Notes: generated by a model not told the origin, from the letters alone. A stretch of DNA of 64,000 bases from Wyeomyia smithii (GCF_029784165.1 NC_073696.1:102106065-102170064); one strand, 5' to 3'. Counted from the stretch's first letter, positions 1-12,382 are shown. A program made the numbers and translations.

Positions 1-2059
1 AGGCTTAGTTTCAATGGTGTTTATTGTGCTATCGCTGTTGAATGGAATAGCTTCATATTATTCAGTGAAAATTAAACATATTATCAGGCCGATCTATATC
101 AAACTTTGTCACTATCTGACCGGAATAGTTGCGTTTGTCATCGGTAAGAAATCGGCATTCAATACGGAAGTCCTAATGACAAACGTGTATTAACTTTTAC
201 ACTTAACAGGAATGGTCTCACTTGCTCTGGAGTATTCGGCTAGGAGAATGGCGTCTACCGAGAATAAAAATATGCTCATTTCTTTTACTACAATTGTTAT
301 TGCACTCACCTTGATAGGTGCAGTGAAAACGATGTACGGACAGCTTAAAGGATTTTGCCGGTAGCGTGGGATAGAGATGATTGTAGTAGAATAGCTGGAA
401 TAGCTCGTCTGGAAAGATAACTCCGCAACAGGTTTTTGCTTTACATTGAAATAAAACTCAAATTTTCTTGTGGCCAAAAAAAGTACCAAAAATTTTCAAA
501 GCGCTTGTGATGTAAAACGTGCAAATAAATGAAATTTTCATTGCACTACCTACAGATTTTGATTGATTTCCAGCATGTGCAGTGCAGTCTAGAACATGGA
601 ATAGACATAAGGATTTCTGCTGTATAGTAATTACCCCAAAAATTACCGGGTGAATATTACGATTCAAACTGTGATAATTCATCTCACTCTACCGGAAGGC
701 GGTAATAACACGCCTTTTCTGGGGTTCTGCTGGTCCAATTTTTATTTTAGTTTCTCCATCACAGCAATTGTCTTGCAAGGGGTTAAGAGCATCCATTATC
801 TCCAGGTTTGCATCAGACACGAGTGACAAACTTGCAACACACATGCATGCATGATGAATGAAGATGACAAAAAGTTGATTCGCAGCAAAAGTGCATCCAG
901 GCCAACACGTCTAAACCCGCTTATTTTTCCTCAATTTCTCATACGTTGAACTCTATTTTATTTAAACAGAAATGTATCTTTTTGCTCGCTCATTTGGCAA
1001 CGTGTAGCGAAAGAGCATTTCGGCAAATGTACAAGGCATTCCTTTCCTCCTTTCGCCACAACACGTGCTTTGCAACCATAACGAAGACAACCGCCGGTAG
1101 AAGAAGGAGAAAAGGGGGAAAATTGTGATTCGAAAGAAAAACGTTTTCTCGCAATTTGAAATTTTAATTTTTATTCTGTGCGTTTTAACGTTGCCAGTCT
1201 TGTACAGGCAACAGTGTAACCACAAAAAGGACACCGTAATTGAAAAAAGGCTAAATTGTTCAGCTCCGATTTCTTTCCCCTTAGCTTCGGAAGAGCGCTT
1301 TTAGTTGAACAAATGAATGCTTTTAATTATGGCGACTCTTCATTTTGGAAAGAAGAAATTTTCCGTCCCCTCGTTCGGGCCGCTGCTGCCGGTGGACCAG
1401 TGGAATGAAACCTGTTGCAGCCAATTTCAGAGTCCTTTTATTTCCCAGAGCAATACATCAAACGGTTTGACGTGCTGATGAAATAAATGGCAGGAGATTT
1501 CTGCTGAACGTACCAACAAAAACGCAAAAAAAGATAAGACAAAACGAGAGCAATTGTCCAATTGTGTGTGATATTCCCAATGTAGAGGAACGTCTTTTAG
1601 TGCTTTTTTAGGAAAATTAAGCAGAAGACCAAACAAGCGCAGCAACAGGGGAGCAGGTTTGAAGACACAATGTTGAATGGTCAGGATTCCTTCTTAAATT
1701 ACGAGAAATGGAGTGCAATGGACTCCTGCCGTGTCGGTGAATGATCTGTGGGAAAAGTCATCATTAATATTTCGGGCAGCAAAAACCATTTTATCATTGC
1801 ACATACTTGCTGTCGCGGAGTTTCGGCGAGCCCTGCACATATTTGTGACCCTTCTGGTTCGAATGGTTTTCCGTTAGTTGATTAAACACTAACTCGCGTT
1901 GATTTTCCCTAAAATTATATGTCGGATATTACTATCGATCTTCGGAAAGTCAAACTGTTGCGGTTAAATACTTTTCTGTCTTGAGAAAAGTGTTTACCAT
2001 GTATAAAAATATTCATATGGTTGTTCTAAAAATTATGGAAACAATCAACTTTTTTGCGA
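1..2059. other. No gene recognised
   Basis: AT-rich sequence with only short, compositionally unremarkable open frames (all under 100 codons) that resemble no family I know. I see no tRNA, no clear transposon terminus and no splice-bounded coding segment here. Confidence 0.6.
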
Positions 2060-2345
2060 TGTTTAATGGGCTCTGTGAGTCAAATAACTGAATGCAATGC
2101 TTAACTAAACCATGCAAAATATTCAAAATTAACTCTACAAAAATAAACAAATATATGGAAAAATGTGGGAATCGATCAGAATCGCAAAAAGGGCAAAAGA
2201 TAGGATTCGTAGCTTAAAAAAGTCGTTTCTTCATAAATTACGTTTTGGCAACCTGAAAACTTTTTTTTAGAAAGTCGAAATGTTTCACAAAAATACTATA
2301 AATAACATTATCTTTCAATTCAGGGTTGAGCACCTTGACTTATTC
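2060..2345 (+). repeat. Half copy of inverted-repeat element family X
   Basis: This stretch is a diverged second copy of 12055-12361. Both run from GGGCTCTGTGAGTCAAATAA through a shared AT-rich body to AGCACCTTGACTT and a CATCGATTTTTTTG terminus. The 12-kb copy has a matching inverted terminus at 8035; this copy has no visible left terminus, so it is a partial or decayed element. No coding capacity is seen. Confidence 0.7.
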
Positions 2346-3465
2346 AACATCGATTTTTTTGACAGCCTATTATCCATGCACTACTACACTCCTTCTCATT
2401 GACCTTCGTAAACAACATTAACATTAGGATAGCAGAATATTAATTTTAGCGAACCAACCTTGCAAATATCAAAAGAATCAGAAGGATTTTCCCCAAAGTT
2501 TCGCTTTGAATTCCGACACTGGTTTGAGTTGAATCGTGCTACTAACAACTGTAGCAGTCCAGTCCATCGGAATTAAAACTCCTCTAGTCAAAGAACACGT
2601 CGTTTCGTCATTCTGCCCTCCTCATTATCTTAAGCTGATTCTGCCTGTGGGTGAGAGTAAATATAGCAGTTTCTTCCATTGTATGTTCGAAAATTGACGC
2701 AGTACCCGTGCAATTTTACTGGTTGTCACCAAGGATGTAAATTATAACTCGCGCTCATTTTTTCGCAAGTTGATAGCTCATTCAATAAGCACAATTCTGA
2801 GCAACTCTGTATGACGAACTTGAAGACTTCAAGTAGTACTACAACATTGTCGAAGAGAGTATTGCTCGTACTCAAACACCGTAGCTGTGAGATCACATTT
2901 AATAAAATTATCGCCATAGTTATCACGACAACTTGTCACAAGATCATTTGTTGTTTTTTTATCTTTTATCTTTTTCGGCCTCTCAACCTATATCAAACTT
3001 TGGTGTTTTCTTTGGTGGGGCGTTTAAAACATATTTGTATTTTGTATCGTTTCTTAGATCGACCAATTTTCCATGCGATCGAGACATTAGAAAGACCGTT
3101 CTTCATAAACAGTCTAATAATCCATTGCACCCTTCGTTATCAGGTGAAAACTAGGCTGACCAAATTTTACCGATGGGTTCAAATACAAACAATTAGGTAT
3201 CTATTGCTTTGAAATTTGGCGCAGTAGAGTGTGATTTTTGGCAATGGCAGATTTTGGAAGATTGTGAAATTATAAAGATCGCACAAAACGTATTTCGTAA
3301 AATCGTGGCAGCTTTGAAGCCTATTTCCCATTTAGAAAAATGTTTCGAACCCAAAAGTTTGACACTGCCACGGACGAAGGATGGTAAATATGCTAAAATC
3401 TATAAATGTATAATAAGCAAATTTTGTAATATTGAAAAAGTGAAATTATAAATGTGAGAAAATAG
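2346..3465. other. No gene recognised
   Basis: The longest open frame (133 codons, 2811-3212) is AT-rich, low in informative residues and overlaps another frame of similar quality. I cannot support it as a gene. Confidence 0.55.
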
Positions 3466-3476
3466 GATGAAATGGT

Positions 3477-4020
3477 AGGGGAGCTTCATAGCCGCAAGGT
3501 TGCAGAGCCCGCTTTGATAAGCGAGTGGTCGTGGGTTCGAATCTCAAGTAGAATCAGGCCATTTGGTTGTCAAAGATATCCTTAAAGATGAGTTCTACAG
3601 TACCCCTGCTGAATTTCATTCTAATAAAAAGAAGTCCCTTTAATAATAAAACTGGTCTGAGTAACATATGATAGTTCTAATAGGCTGGAGGAACGAGGTT
3701 TCGATAAGACTCCTTTCTTCTGACATAATAAGTCCCTCTTAGAATTAACCTGGCAGGAAAGGAAAGTTAGGTGTAGTCTCTCTCCAGGGAATTGTAACTT
3801 GGCGATTTTGGTAGGATAGAAAGAGGCTCGGTATAGTAGAGCAGTAAGCTTGAAACGAAAGGGTAAACTCTCACATACAAGCACGGATATTAATGAAAAG
3901 CGTATCATTTACTTCAATAGTTATACTGCCAATAATATGGAGTGCGGAGTACAGAATATACTTGGGTTATATCACAATAGATCAAAATGTCTCTGGTCGC
4001 AAGATGAAATAGTACCATTT
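3477..4020 (+). mobile_element. tRNA-headed SINE, family A, copy 1 with TSD
   Basis: A tRNA-like head is visible: an A-box-like TAGCCGCAAGG near 3488 and a B-box GGTTCGAATCT near 3534, the pol III internal promoter of tRNA-derived SINEs. The element is bounded by an 11-bp direct repeat GATGAAATGGT at 3466-3476 and 4021-4031, the expected target-site duplication. Its 3' part (GGTATAGTAGAGCAGT...AAGCACGG...CACAATAGATCAA) recurs at 47361-47530 and the end motif recurs at 58167-58764. The head is not a functional tRNA: it runs without an acceptor stem into the SINE body. Family name not assigned. Confidence 0.75.
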
Positions 4021-4031
4021 GATGAAATGGT

Positions 4032-4374
4032 GAGAAATGGCTAAAATAATAGAAATGAAGAAAATGGTAGTAATGGTGACTATGATTAAAATGGAAAAAA
4101 AAAAAATAAACAAATAGTGAAAAAATAATAAAAATGGTTAAAATGATAAAAACGATATAATTAACATAGAATAAATCATAAAATAGTTAAATTTGCACAA
4201 AATAACAAAATAAAAAAACGACAATTCTGGTCAAAACGGTAACAATTGTGAATATACTAAAAATAGTAAAAATGTTTCAAACGCTAAAATGGTTGAAGTG
4301 ATAAAATTGACGAAAATGGTTGGAATGGTGAAAAAGTGACAGGTAAAAGGTAAAAATGCGACAAAATTAACAAA
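4032..4374. repeat. Decayed AAAATGG-type simple repeat
   Basis: Imperfect reiterations of AAAATGGT / AATGGTGA-like units downstream of the SINE. It looks like an eroded microsatellite, possibly expanded from the SINE tail or its target. No coding content. Confidence 0.5.
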
Positions 4375-4505
4375 ATAGCAAAGCAAAGACTTTGTGATAC
4401 ATTTCGATTCGGAACTTGACCTTCTGTTTTTTCATACACAGACTTCGCAGCTGACTGTTTAGTGTACAGGACAATTGTGGGGCTAGCGCTACGATCCTAC
4501 TGGGA
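4375..4505 (-). mobile_element. SINE family B, internally deleted copy with TSD
   Basis: On the minus strand this matches the body of the complete copy at 29284-29500: the block around GGATCGTAGCGCTAGCC, GTCCTGTACACT, GTCTGTGT and the tail ending CTTTGCTTTGCT. The tRNA-like head is missing except for a few bases (TCCCAG). A 15-bp direct repeat with one mismatch (GACAAAATTRACAAA, 4360-4374 and 4506-4520) flanks it, so the head was absent at insertion or lost cleanly inside the element. Confidence 0.7.
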
Positions 4506-4920
4506 GACAAAATTGACAAATTGTTCAATATGAAATTAAGGGAGTTTCTGGTTTATCTTTATTTTCCGAAGGAAAAATAGTGACACAGAGTAATAGTTTG
4601 TTGCATTCTTCTAAAGGTAAATTTGGACATTAGGTAAAAAAAAAATAATAACAAAAAGTTAAAGGGAATGTGCTTGAGTGCACAAACGTAGGCTTGACGT
4701 GGGATTATTGTGGGTGTAAAGATTTAATTCTGCCATAGCCATAGTATTTAACACACACCAAACGTACAAATACCAAACACAACAATCCATGAACACTTAA
4801 CAAAAGAACACATTGCACCTGTCATAAACCATAGCATACAAACTAATAGGAAAAATAATCAACTTGTTGCCTATAAAAGTATTCTGTCATGAATAAATTT
4901 ATCTCGGATGAATGCATTTT

Positions 4921-5150
4921 TGCACACACATACACGTTATACACACACGCTATATACACACACACCACATACAAGCACACGCTCCTCAGACACACCCACG
5001 CTACTTACACACACACACACACATTCACACCCACATTCACACCCACATTCACACAGACATACACACGCTAAAGCTACTCACACACACACATACACACGCT
5101 AACGCTACTCACACACACATACACACGTTAACGCTACTCAGACACACACA
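4921..5150. repeat. CA-rich minisatellite
   Basis: ACAC runs broken by short motifs (CACATTCACACC, ACACGCTAACGCTACTC) repeated several times. Three reading frames stay open across it and give Thr/His-rich translations; this is a composition artefact of the repeat, not a gene. Confidence 0.9.
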
Positions 5151-5304
5151 CTTGGTTCACGACACACTATACCTACACAAATTACTATCGGCTGCATCCA
5201 AACGGCTTCCAAGTCTTCCAATGGCCCCTCCCAACGGCTTCCAATGGTCCCCAGTGCCGATCACGTCCAGTTTCGGGCTGTATTCCAACAACGATATCTG
5301 AATT

Positions 5305-6141
5305 GGGACCATTCATTAATGATGTCACGCGTTTAGGGGGGGGGGGAGGGGGTTTCAATTATTGTGACATTTTGTGACATATGGGGGAGGGGGGGTTAGC
5401 TTGAGTGTGACATCACATTTCAACCAAAAAAAAAAAAAATAAAAAAGTCACATACCTAACGACAGAGATCAATTAAGAACTATTTATAATATTTGCATCA
5501 TTCATTTATAGTTCTACGATCCCTTTTTTTGCTTAAGACTTGCTTTAGATAAAATAAATGACAATTTTTTTCTCCCTAAAAAAGCATAATGTTCTTTAAT
5601 TCCGTTTCACCGTGCATGTTCATTTACGAATGACAGCGCAATTTCATTAATTTTTAGTGTCTCTCAATCCAATCAATACAAAAATTGTGGCAAAACGTGA
5701 ATAAAAATGCTTGGTTATTGTAACATGTGGAGAATATTTGGATTGCGAATTGATTGAAGAAGAGGAACTAAATATTGATGGTTTTTCAAAAATCAGCAAT
5801 GATGCTGCAGTTAATGTCTCGGCTTTCTATGTCGTCGATATGCAACTCCATCAGCAGCATCCTTGGACTAAGAACTAAACGCCTTTTCTAGTTATCTTCT
5901 ATAATCTTCTTTTCCTTTTAGTTTCAGATTTTCTTTCAGTAAAATCGTTCTTATTAAGAAAAAATACATTCCTAACAAATTTCTCGATTTTAATCAATTA
6001 TCACCAAAAAAGAGGTAGGGAGATATAAAAACGTGACGTACTTAAGGGGGGGGGGTCGAGGAAGTTGTGACAACTTGTGACAAGGGGAAGGGAGAGTTAA
6101 TTTTTTCCAAATTTTGCGTGACATCGTTAATGGATCGTCCC
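5305..6141. mobile_element. MITE-like element with G-tracts
   Basis: Termini are inverted copies: GGGACCATTCATTAATGATG at the left and, reading inward from the right, GGGACGATCCATTAACGATG. Both are followed by GTCACGC. The trinucleotide ATT abuts both ends (5302-5304, 6142-6144), a possible short target duplication. Inside each end lie long G runs and repeats of TTGTGACA (5365-5390, 6065-6085). No open frame of note. The inner part, 5450-6000, is plain AT-rich DNA. Confidence 0.65.
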
Positions 6142-7182
6142 ATTAGATTACCACTGGTGGAGTCCAACTCAGATCGAAGGGAAGCCGAACTGTTCGCTTT
6201 GATGGTCGACCAGCTTCTCTCAACACGAAATGTACTTTTATAGTGTCACTCAGTGTGGGGAACTTGGGTGATTGGGGGAAGAACCAATCACGTGGAAGCA
6301 TCTCTGCTTCCTTTCTTCGTCGCTTACGTTGGGTGATGAATGCGATGCCAATTGGCTGGCATTGCTAGCCAATGACTGAATGCGCGAAATCGTTTCGTCT
6401 ATGTTTTTGAAGTCTGCGTTAGGGAAATACACCAATCGTATGAAAAATGTATGTGGATATTCGACCTTCAAACTTTCCCACAATTTCACGAAAATGGTAA
6501 CTGAAATTATCATGTTATACAAATCTTGTATGTTTTAGCTTTCCAACGGTATATTAACTATTGAAATTGGAACAGTTGTTTGAGCGCTATTAGCATCTAA
6601 AATCTTCCATTCCGCCAACCAAAAACGTTACAAGTTAAATCCAGTTTTCCCAGAAAGTACCTTAGTATAGTGAAGAAAGACGTAGTCCCACGTCAAAAAA
6701 ACCAAATTGCGGACTTTTTAACAATTCCTCATGGCGTTACTAGAAACTCAAACATCTTGCTTAATTTTGGCCTCTATTTTCATCTGTAACACATACAATA
6801 TTCAAAAATGCTTCATTTTCGTTACTATTTTTCGCCTCAAAGCGCTAAAATACATAGGAACAATTTTTTTAATAACTGTGATGAAATAATTCCGAATTTT
6901 AATCATTTGACAACGAACGAGTTTAATTATTTGACAACGAGTCAGATATATCATTCGGCATTTCTCACAATAGATAAAATTATAGTCGCAGTGAGAAAGT
7001 CCATTAAAAAAAATATGTGCCTTTTCGTTTGTGTGTGTAAATATGATGTTTGTACCAAGATCGAACCAAAACTTCCACCTTTCTTACATAACGCTTTATA
7101 CGATTTTGGTATTTGCAGGTTCAAAAAACAGTTCGAGAGCTCTCTAAAAATCTAACTGAGCGAGTTTGTCTTAGCTGGCATC
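6142..7182. other. No gene recognised
   Basis: Two short frames (90 and 115 codons) occur here, on opposite strands; neither resembles a protein family and neither has splice context that I can defend. Confidence 0.5.
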
Positions 7183-7445
7183 CATAATTTACGTAACGTG
7201 CATAGAGGAGAGGGGTGGTATCCTTGAGCGTTACGATTTGTTACACAGGGGAGGGAGGGCGGTGAGTTCAGCGTTACGTAACAAAAAATCTCTGGAGTGA
7301 CTCTCAAAAAACGAGCATTTTTATCAAGCAAATCCTTCTACAGCGTTACGTAATTTTTATGGGGGGTAGGTGTTGGTGTTACGTTTCGTTACATATGGGA
7401 GAAGGAAGGTTGTTTTTTTACGTTACGTAATTTTTGAATGTCGCC
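7183..7445. repeat. MITE-like element with reiterated ACGTAACG motif
   Basis: Ends are inverted: CCATAATTTACGTAACG at the left and, from the right, CATTCAAAAATTACGTAACG. The motifs ACGTAAC, GCGTTACG and GTTACATA recur in both orientations, next to G-rich stretches. Same architecture as 5305-6141 but a different motif. Exact ends and target duplication are unclear. Confidence 0.55.
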
Positions 7446-7520
7446 TTACTGATTGCTTGAATATTAGAATTTGGACCAATGAATATTTTAGACATTGGTT
7501 ATTTTACTGTTGGGATCATC

Positions 7521-7617
7521 ACTCTCTCTCTATCTCTTGATCTCTCTCTCTTTTTATCTCTCTCTATATCTTCCTATCTATCTATCTCTCTTTATTTATT
7601 TCTATCTCTCTCTTTTC
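7521..7617. repeat. CT-rich microsatellite
   Basis: TCTC/TATCTCTC reiterations. Two overlapping frames through it translate to Ser/Leu/Tyr-rich strings and are artefacts. Confidence 0.85.
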
Positions 7618-7840
7618 ATACTCTGTGTAGTGCATCTCATCTTATTTGGTGTAAATTTTGTTTTCAAAAGCTTTTTCTTAACAATTTGAATTAGATTTCT
7701 GAGGAAACTGCAATGCTTATTTAGCTCCTGCTCGCGCCTGCGAAGCTTCCGTTCTCACTTCTTTAAAAATATATATTAAATTGAACTGAACCCAGATTTG
7801 CGAAAAATAAGAAACATTTACAGATCGGACTGAGACTCGC

Positions 7841-7904
7841 TGTTTTATCATTTTTATTATTTTTACTATTCCCTTATAGTAGAAATAATAAAAATGATAA
7901 AACA
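7841..7904. repeat. Near-perfect short hairpin
   Basis: Two 29-bp arms (7841-7869 and 7876-7904) are reverse complements with one mismatch around a 6-base loop TCCCTT. It is almost pure A/T. Function unknown; could be a tiny MITE remnant or a chance AT palindrome. Confidence 0.7.
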
Positions 7905-8384
7905 TCAGAAATGCGATGAATAACAACAACGAAAAAAATAAATAAAGGAAATAATTCTAATGTTTAAAATAGTACAAAATATATCTTCTATATCTTCTTA
8001 CATATAAATATGTATTTCGTAAAGCATATTCATTAGGGTGTCCCAAAAAAAATCGATGTTGTAAAAGTCAAGGTGCTCAGCCCTAAATTGAAAGCTAATG
8101 TTATTTTTATTTTAGGAAATTAAACGCACAAACGGCAAAATAAAACACTGTGCAATGGAGATATTGAGCTTTAGTGGCATCCAGTGCGTCTTGAACTGTC
8201 CTACAGATCAGACGTTTTTTCGGTTGCTTGTGGACTGGTCTTTGACTGCCTATAGCTTCAAAGTTTGTGTTTTGTCAGTGTGTCTTTTAAAGACTACCTG
8301 AAAGTTATTTCCCATCAGTCTTTCTCAAGACTAACTACTTTTTTTGTTAAATTATTTGTTTTAACTTTTTTCGTATCACCTGAA

Positions 8385-9707
8385 ATGGCTGGACGGAAAA
8401 AGAAACCTCGCATCGCTGCGGGGAGGAAAAGAGAAGCATCTCTTTCTGACACTTCGAGTGTCTGTAGTGACAATCCTTTTGATATTTTGCCTGAGCAAGA
8501 AGCTGGTGAAATGGAAGTTATTAATAATGAAACGATACAAAATATAAAATCTTTAAAAAAGGAGAAAGTTCCACCTATTGTGATAACTATTTCTTCTGAA
8601 TTTAATATATTCAAAAAGGAACTTTCAACGTTTGTTTCTGACGTTAAAGTTACCTATCAAATTGGCCGTAGAGGTGAATGTCGCTTATTAGCCGACTCAG
8701 TAAAGGGTCGTGATCGTCTTGTTTAGTATTTAACTGACAAGATGTACAAATTTTTTACATATGACACCAAGAACGCCAAGCCGTTCAAGGTTGTCTTGAA
8801 AGGTCTCACCAACGATCAAACCGTTGATGAGATCAAACTTACTTTAACAGATTTACTTGGCATAGCCCCTACCCAAGTAATTCTAATGAAACAAAAATCA
8901 CGAGGCGAAAACAGTCAGAGAACTGGAATTTCCCTTGTTAATTATTTAATTCATTTTAACCGCAATGAGGTTAACAACTTAAAATTTTTAGAAAAAGCAC
9001 ATGCTTTGTATAATGTGCGTGTAAAGTGGGAAATTTATAGGAAGTATGGCGGAGGTGAAAAGCATATCACCCAATGCCGTACTTGCCAACGTTATGGCCA
9101 TGGTTCCAAATTCTGTAACATGGACCAAAAATGTCTTAATTGTGGAGACTCTTCTCACAAAAAGGACACATGTCCTGTTAAAGAGAGTAAAAATTTTCGC
9201 TGTGCGAATTGTAACGGCAACCATATGTCGAATTTTTATCAATGCCCAGTCCGTTTAGCAATTGTTAGGGCAAGGCAAGGTAAACAAAATTCAATTTCTC
9301 AATTAAAACCAACTTCAAAACAAAATTCTCCAAGCGTACCAGTGACGCATAGTTTACCTACTCCTTTGCATACCCGTTTAACTTATGCACAGGTTACAGG
9401 TAGTTCGAACATTATACCGCCTAGTGTTGGTAGTTCGAAAATGACCGTTAATATGGGTAAGCAAAACACGCTAGAAAATAATTGTACACCTATTATTCCA
9501 GCTAATATTGCTGCCGAAAATATTTTTTCTAATGTCAACTGCCTGGGGCCTATTACGGCAGGTAAACTTTCTTTTTTGCAACAGGCAATGTTCGATCTTA
9601 TGAACGCCATGTTGCAGGCAAAATCAATGTTTGAAGCCATTCAAATAGGCACAAATTTTACTATTAAAATTGTTTCTAATTTAAAATTTAGCAATGATTT
9701 TAAATAA
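8385..9707 (+). pseudogene. Juan-like retrotransposon ORF1 (gag-like, one nonsense codon)
   Basis: Gag-like nucleic-acid-binding protein of a Jockey-clade non-LTR retrotransposon; in this family ORF1 packages the RNA for target-primed reverse transcription. The start MAGRKKKPR at 8385 fits a basic N-terminus. A single in-frame TAG at 8724-8726 interrupts it; the frame is otherwise continuous from 8385 to 9707. The C-terminal half carries three zinc knuckles: CRTCQRYGHGSKFC (CX2CX4HX4C), CLNCGDSSHKKDTC (same spacing) and CANCNGNHMSNFYQC (CX2CX3HX6C), the arrangement typical of Jockey ORF1. It overlaps ORF2 by 14 bases (9694-9707) in a different frame, the usual organisation. Without the TAG it would be about 440 residues. 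An upstream in-frame extension to 8265 looks like 5' UTR. Confidence 0.88.
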
Positions 9708-11913
9708 AACAATTAAAATATTAAATTGGAATGCTCGCTCATTGAAGGCCAATGAGAATGAGCTTTTTAATTTTTTAACAGTAAATAATGTGCATATTGC
9801 AATTATTACTGAAACATTTTTGAAACCTAACATAAAATTAAAATATGATCCCAATTACGTGGTTCATAGATATGATAGGATTCAAGGTTCCGGCGGTGGA
9901 GTTGCAATTGTTATTCATCGCCGAATCAAACATCGTGCTCTTCCCCAACTTGAGACGAAAGTTATTGAAACTTTGGGAATTGAAGTTCAAACTGAACTTG
10001 GGATTTTATTTATTGCCGCAGCATATTTACCATTTCAATGCACACGCGAGCACAAAAATTATTTTAAAGGTGATTTACAAAAACTCACCAGAAATCGTTC
10101 GAAATTTTTTATAATCGGCGATTTTAACGCTAAACATCGTTCATGGAATAATTCTCAAAGTAATTCCAATGGCAAAATTTTATTCAATGATTGTTCTTCA
10201 GGATACTATTCTATTTTGTCTCCGAATAGTCCTACATGCTTTTCTTCTGTAAGAAACACTTCAACAATTGATTTGGTGCTTACAGATCAAAGTCATGTAT
10301 GTAGTGATTTGATCACACATGCTGACTTTGATTCTGACCATCTTCCAATAACTTTTTCTTTATCACATGAATCAGTTTTAAACCCTATGAGCTCTGTTTT
10401 TAATTATAACAAGGCTAATTGGGAAAGATACAAAACTCATATTGAGAGAAATTTCAATAATGAGCTTGATTTGCAAAACGAAGTGAATATTGATTCCGCT
10501 TTGGAAGCATTAAAATGTGCAATTGTTGATGCCAGGAATTATTCTTTTCCAAAGGCTCAAGTGAAATTTGATTCATCAATAATTGACGAAAATCTTCAAC
10601 TTCTAATTCGTTTGAAAAATGTCCGCAGACGTCAATATCAACGTTCTCGTGACCCTGTTTTTAAAACTATTTATAAAGATTTACAGAAAGAGATTAAACA
10701 TAGATTTACTCTTCTGAGAAATCAAAATTTTGAGACTAAAGTTGAAAAATTGAAACCATATTCAAAACCATTTTGGAAGCTGTCGAAGATTCTTAAGAAA
10801 CCTTCAAAGCCTATTCCAGTTTTAAAAGATGGTGAACGTTTTCTTGTATCCAATGAACAAAAGGCTCAAAGACTTGCTCAGCAGTTTGAGAGTGTTCATA
10901 ACTCAAATTTGAATTTTGTGAGTCCAATTGAAAATGAAGTCACACGTCAATTTGATTTAATTTCTTCCCAGAATTTTTTACCTGCAGAAATAATTGAAAC
11001 TAACTTGAATGAGATTAAATCAATTATTAAAAATTTCAAAAATATGAAAGCACCTGGTGACGATGGAATCTTTAATATACTAATCAAACATCTCCCTGAG
11101 AGCACAATGGATTTTTTAGTGAAAATTTTCAATTGCTACTTCAAAATTGCATATTTTCCCAAATTATGGAAAAATGCAAAAATTACTCCAATTTTAAAAC
11201 CGGATAAGAACCCAGCTGAAGTTTCAAGTTATCGACCAATCAGTTTGCTTTCTTCAATAAGTAAACTGTTTGAGAGAATTATTCTTAACAGAATGATGTC
11301 ACACATCAACGAAAATTCAATTTTTGCAAATGAACAGTTTGGATTTCGCCATGGGCATTCCACAACTCATCAATTGCTCAGAGTTACTAATATGATACGA
11401 GCTAACAAATCTGAAGGTTATTCCACTGGAGCTGCTCTTTTAGACATAGAAAAAGCATTCGACAGTGTTTGGCATGAAGGTTTGATTGCGAAATTGCAAA
11501 CTTTTAATTTTCTAATTTTCCTAATCAAAATTTTAAAAAATTATCTTACTGATCGAACTCTGCAGGTTGTCTATCAGAATTCAAAACCTGATAGATTTCC
11601 TGTTAGAGCAGGTGTACCTCAAGGTTCAGTCTTGGGTCCAGTCCTGTACAACATATTCACTTCAGATCTTCCTGATTTGCCTCCAGGATGCACAAAGTCA
11701 TTGTTCTGCGATGACACAAGCATTTCCGTAAAAGGAAAAAGTCTTCGTGTCATATGCAGTCGATTGCAGAAAAGTTTAGATATTTTTTCTTCCTACTTGC
11801 AAAAGTGGAAAATCTCTCCCAATGCTTCTAAAACTCAAATGATAATTTTTCCGCATAAGCCTAGGGCACATGTAAAAACGCCGATATCTCAGCCCCCCCC
11901 GATAATATATTGA
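9694..11913 (+). pseudogene. Juan-like retrotransposon ORF2 (endonuclease-RT), 3' truncated
   Basis: Pol-like protein combining an APE-type endonuclease that nicks the target with a reverse transcriptase. Endonuclease motifs appear in order: NWNARSL at residue ~10, catalytic Glu in ETFLK, GSGGGVAIVI, GDFNAKHRSWN, TSTIDLVLTD and the terminal SDHLP. RT motifs follow: APGDDGI, SSYRPISLLSSISKLFERI, EQFGFRHGHSTTHQL, LLDIEKAFDSVWH, VPQGSVLGPVLYNIF and the catalytic box FCDDTS. The box has Cys where most Jockey RTs have Ala; both Asp remain. The frame is uninterrupted for 739 codons but leaves the family sequence after about residue 727 (near 11870) and ends in unrelated sequence at 11913, so the thumb, C-terminus and 3' UTR are missing. 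Loss of the 3' end is unusual, because target-primed insertion normally truncates 5' ends; a later deletion is likely. Similarity to mosquito Juan elements is from memory of the family. Confidence 0.9.
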
Positions 11914-12382
11914 GGATCTTTTTCCATGTAAATTTTCGTCTTGAATTCCGCTTTGCAGAAAAAATTTCAGTTCTTGATAAAAACAAAAAATTTTATATGT
12001 GTTTTAAAGGATTTTATCTAAAAGTATAAGGAAAATTCACTTTTTTGTAATGTTCAGTGGGCTCTGTGAGTCAAATAATTGAATGCGATGCTGAACCAAG
12101 CCATGCAAAGTATTCAAAAACAACCCCACAAAAAAAAATAAATATATGGAAAAATTTAGGAATCGAACAGATTTGTAAAAAGTGCAAAAGAGTGGTTTTG
12201 TGGCTTGAAAAAGTCATTTTTTCATAAATCACGTTTGGGCAACCTGAAAACGACCTTTTAGAAAGTCGAAATGTTCTACAAAAATGCTATAAATAACATT
12301 ATCTTTCAATTTAGGGCTGAGCACCTTGACTTTTTCAACATCGATTTTTTTGGGACAGCTTAATATTCATATGTGGTCGAAA

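Larger units (their letters stand above)
8035..12361. mobile_element. Inverted-repeat element X enclosing a Juan-like LINE
   Basis: The left end (8035-8110) reads GGTGTCCCAAAAAAAATCGA then TCAAGGTGCTCAGCCCTAAA; the right end (12285-12361) is its inverted counterpart, ending TCGATTTTTTTGGGACA. That gives about 70-bp terminal inverted repeats. The right interior recurs at 2060-2345 without any LINE, so the LINE between 8.2 and 11.9 kb appears to sit inside an older non-LINE element. Target duplication not established. Confidence 0.6.

Noticed and set aside
2811..3212. 133-codon plus-strand frame
   Set aside because: AT-driven composition, no recognisable motif, a competing frame inside, no splice or element context.
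3483..3550. Possible tRNA gene (A-box and B-box)
   Set aside because: No acceptor stem closure; it is the head of a SINE with target duplications. The same applies at 17838-18190, 29284-29500, 40070, 40673 and 58167.
4889..5301. Open frames of 60-129 codons in three phases, Thr/His-rich
   Set aside because: They are the translation of a CA minisatellite; all frames stay open for compositional reasons.
7479..7694. Ser/Leu-rich frames
   Set aside because: Produced by a CT microsatellite; two overlapping frames are equally open.
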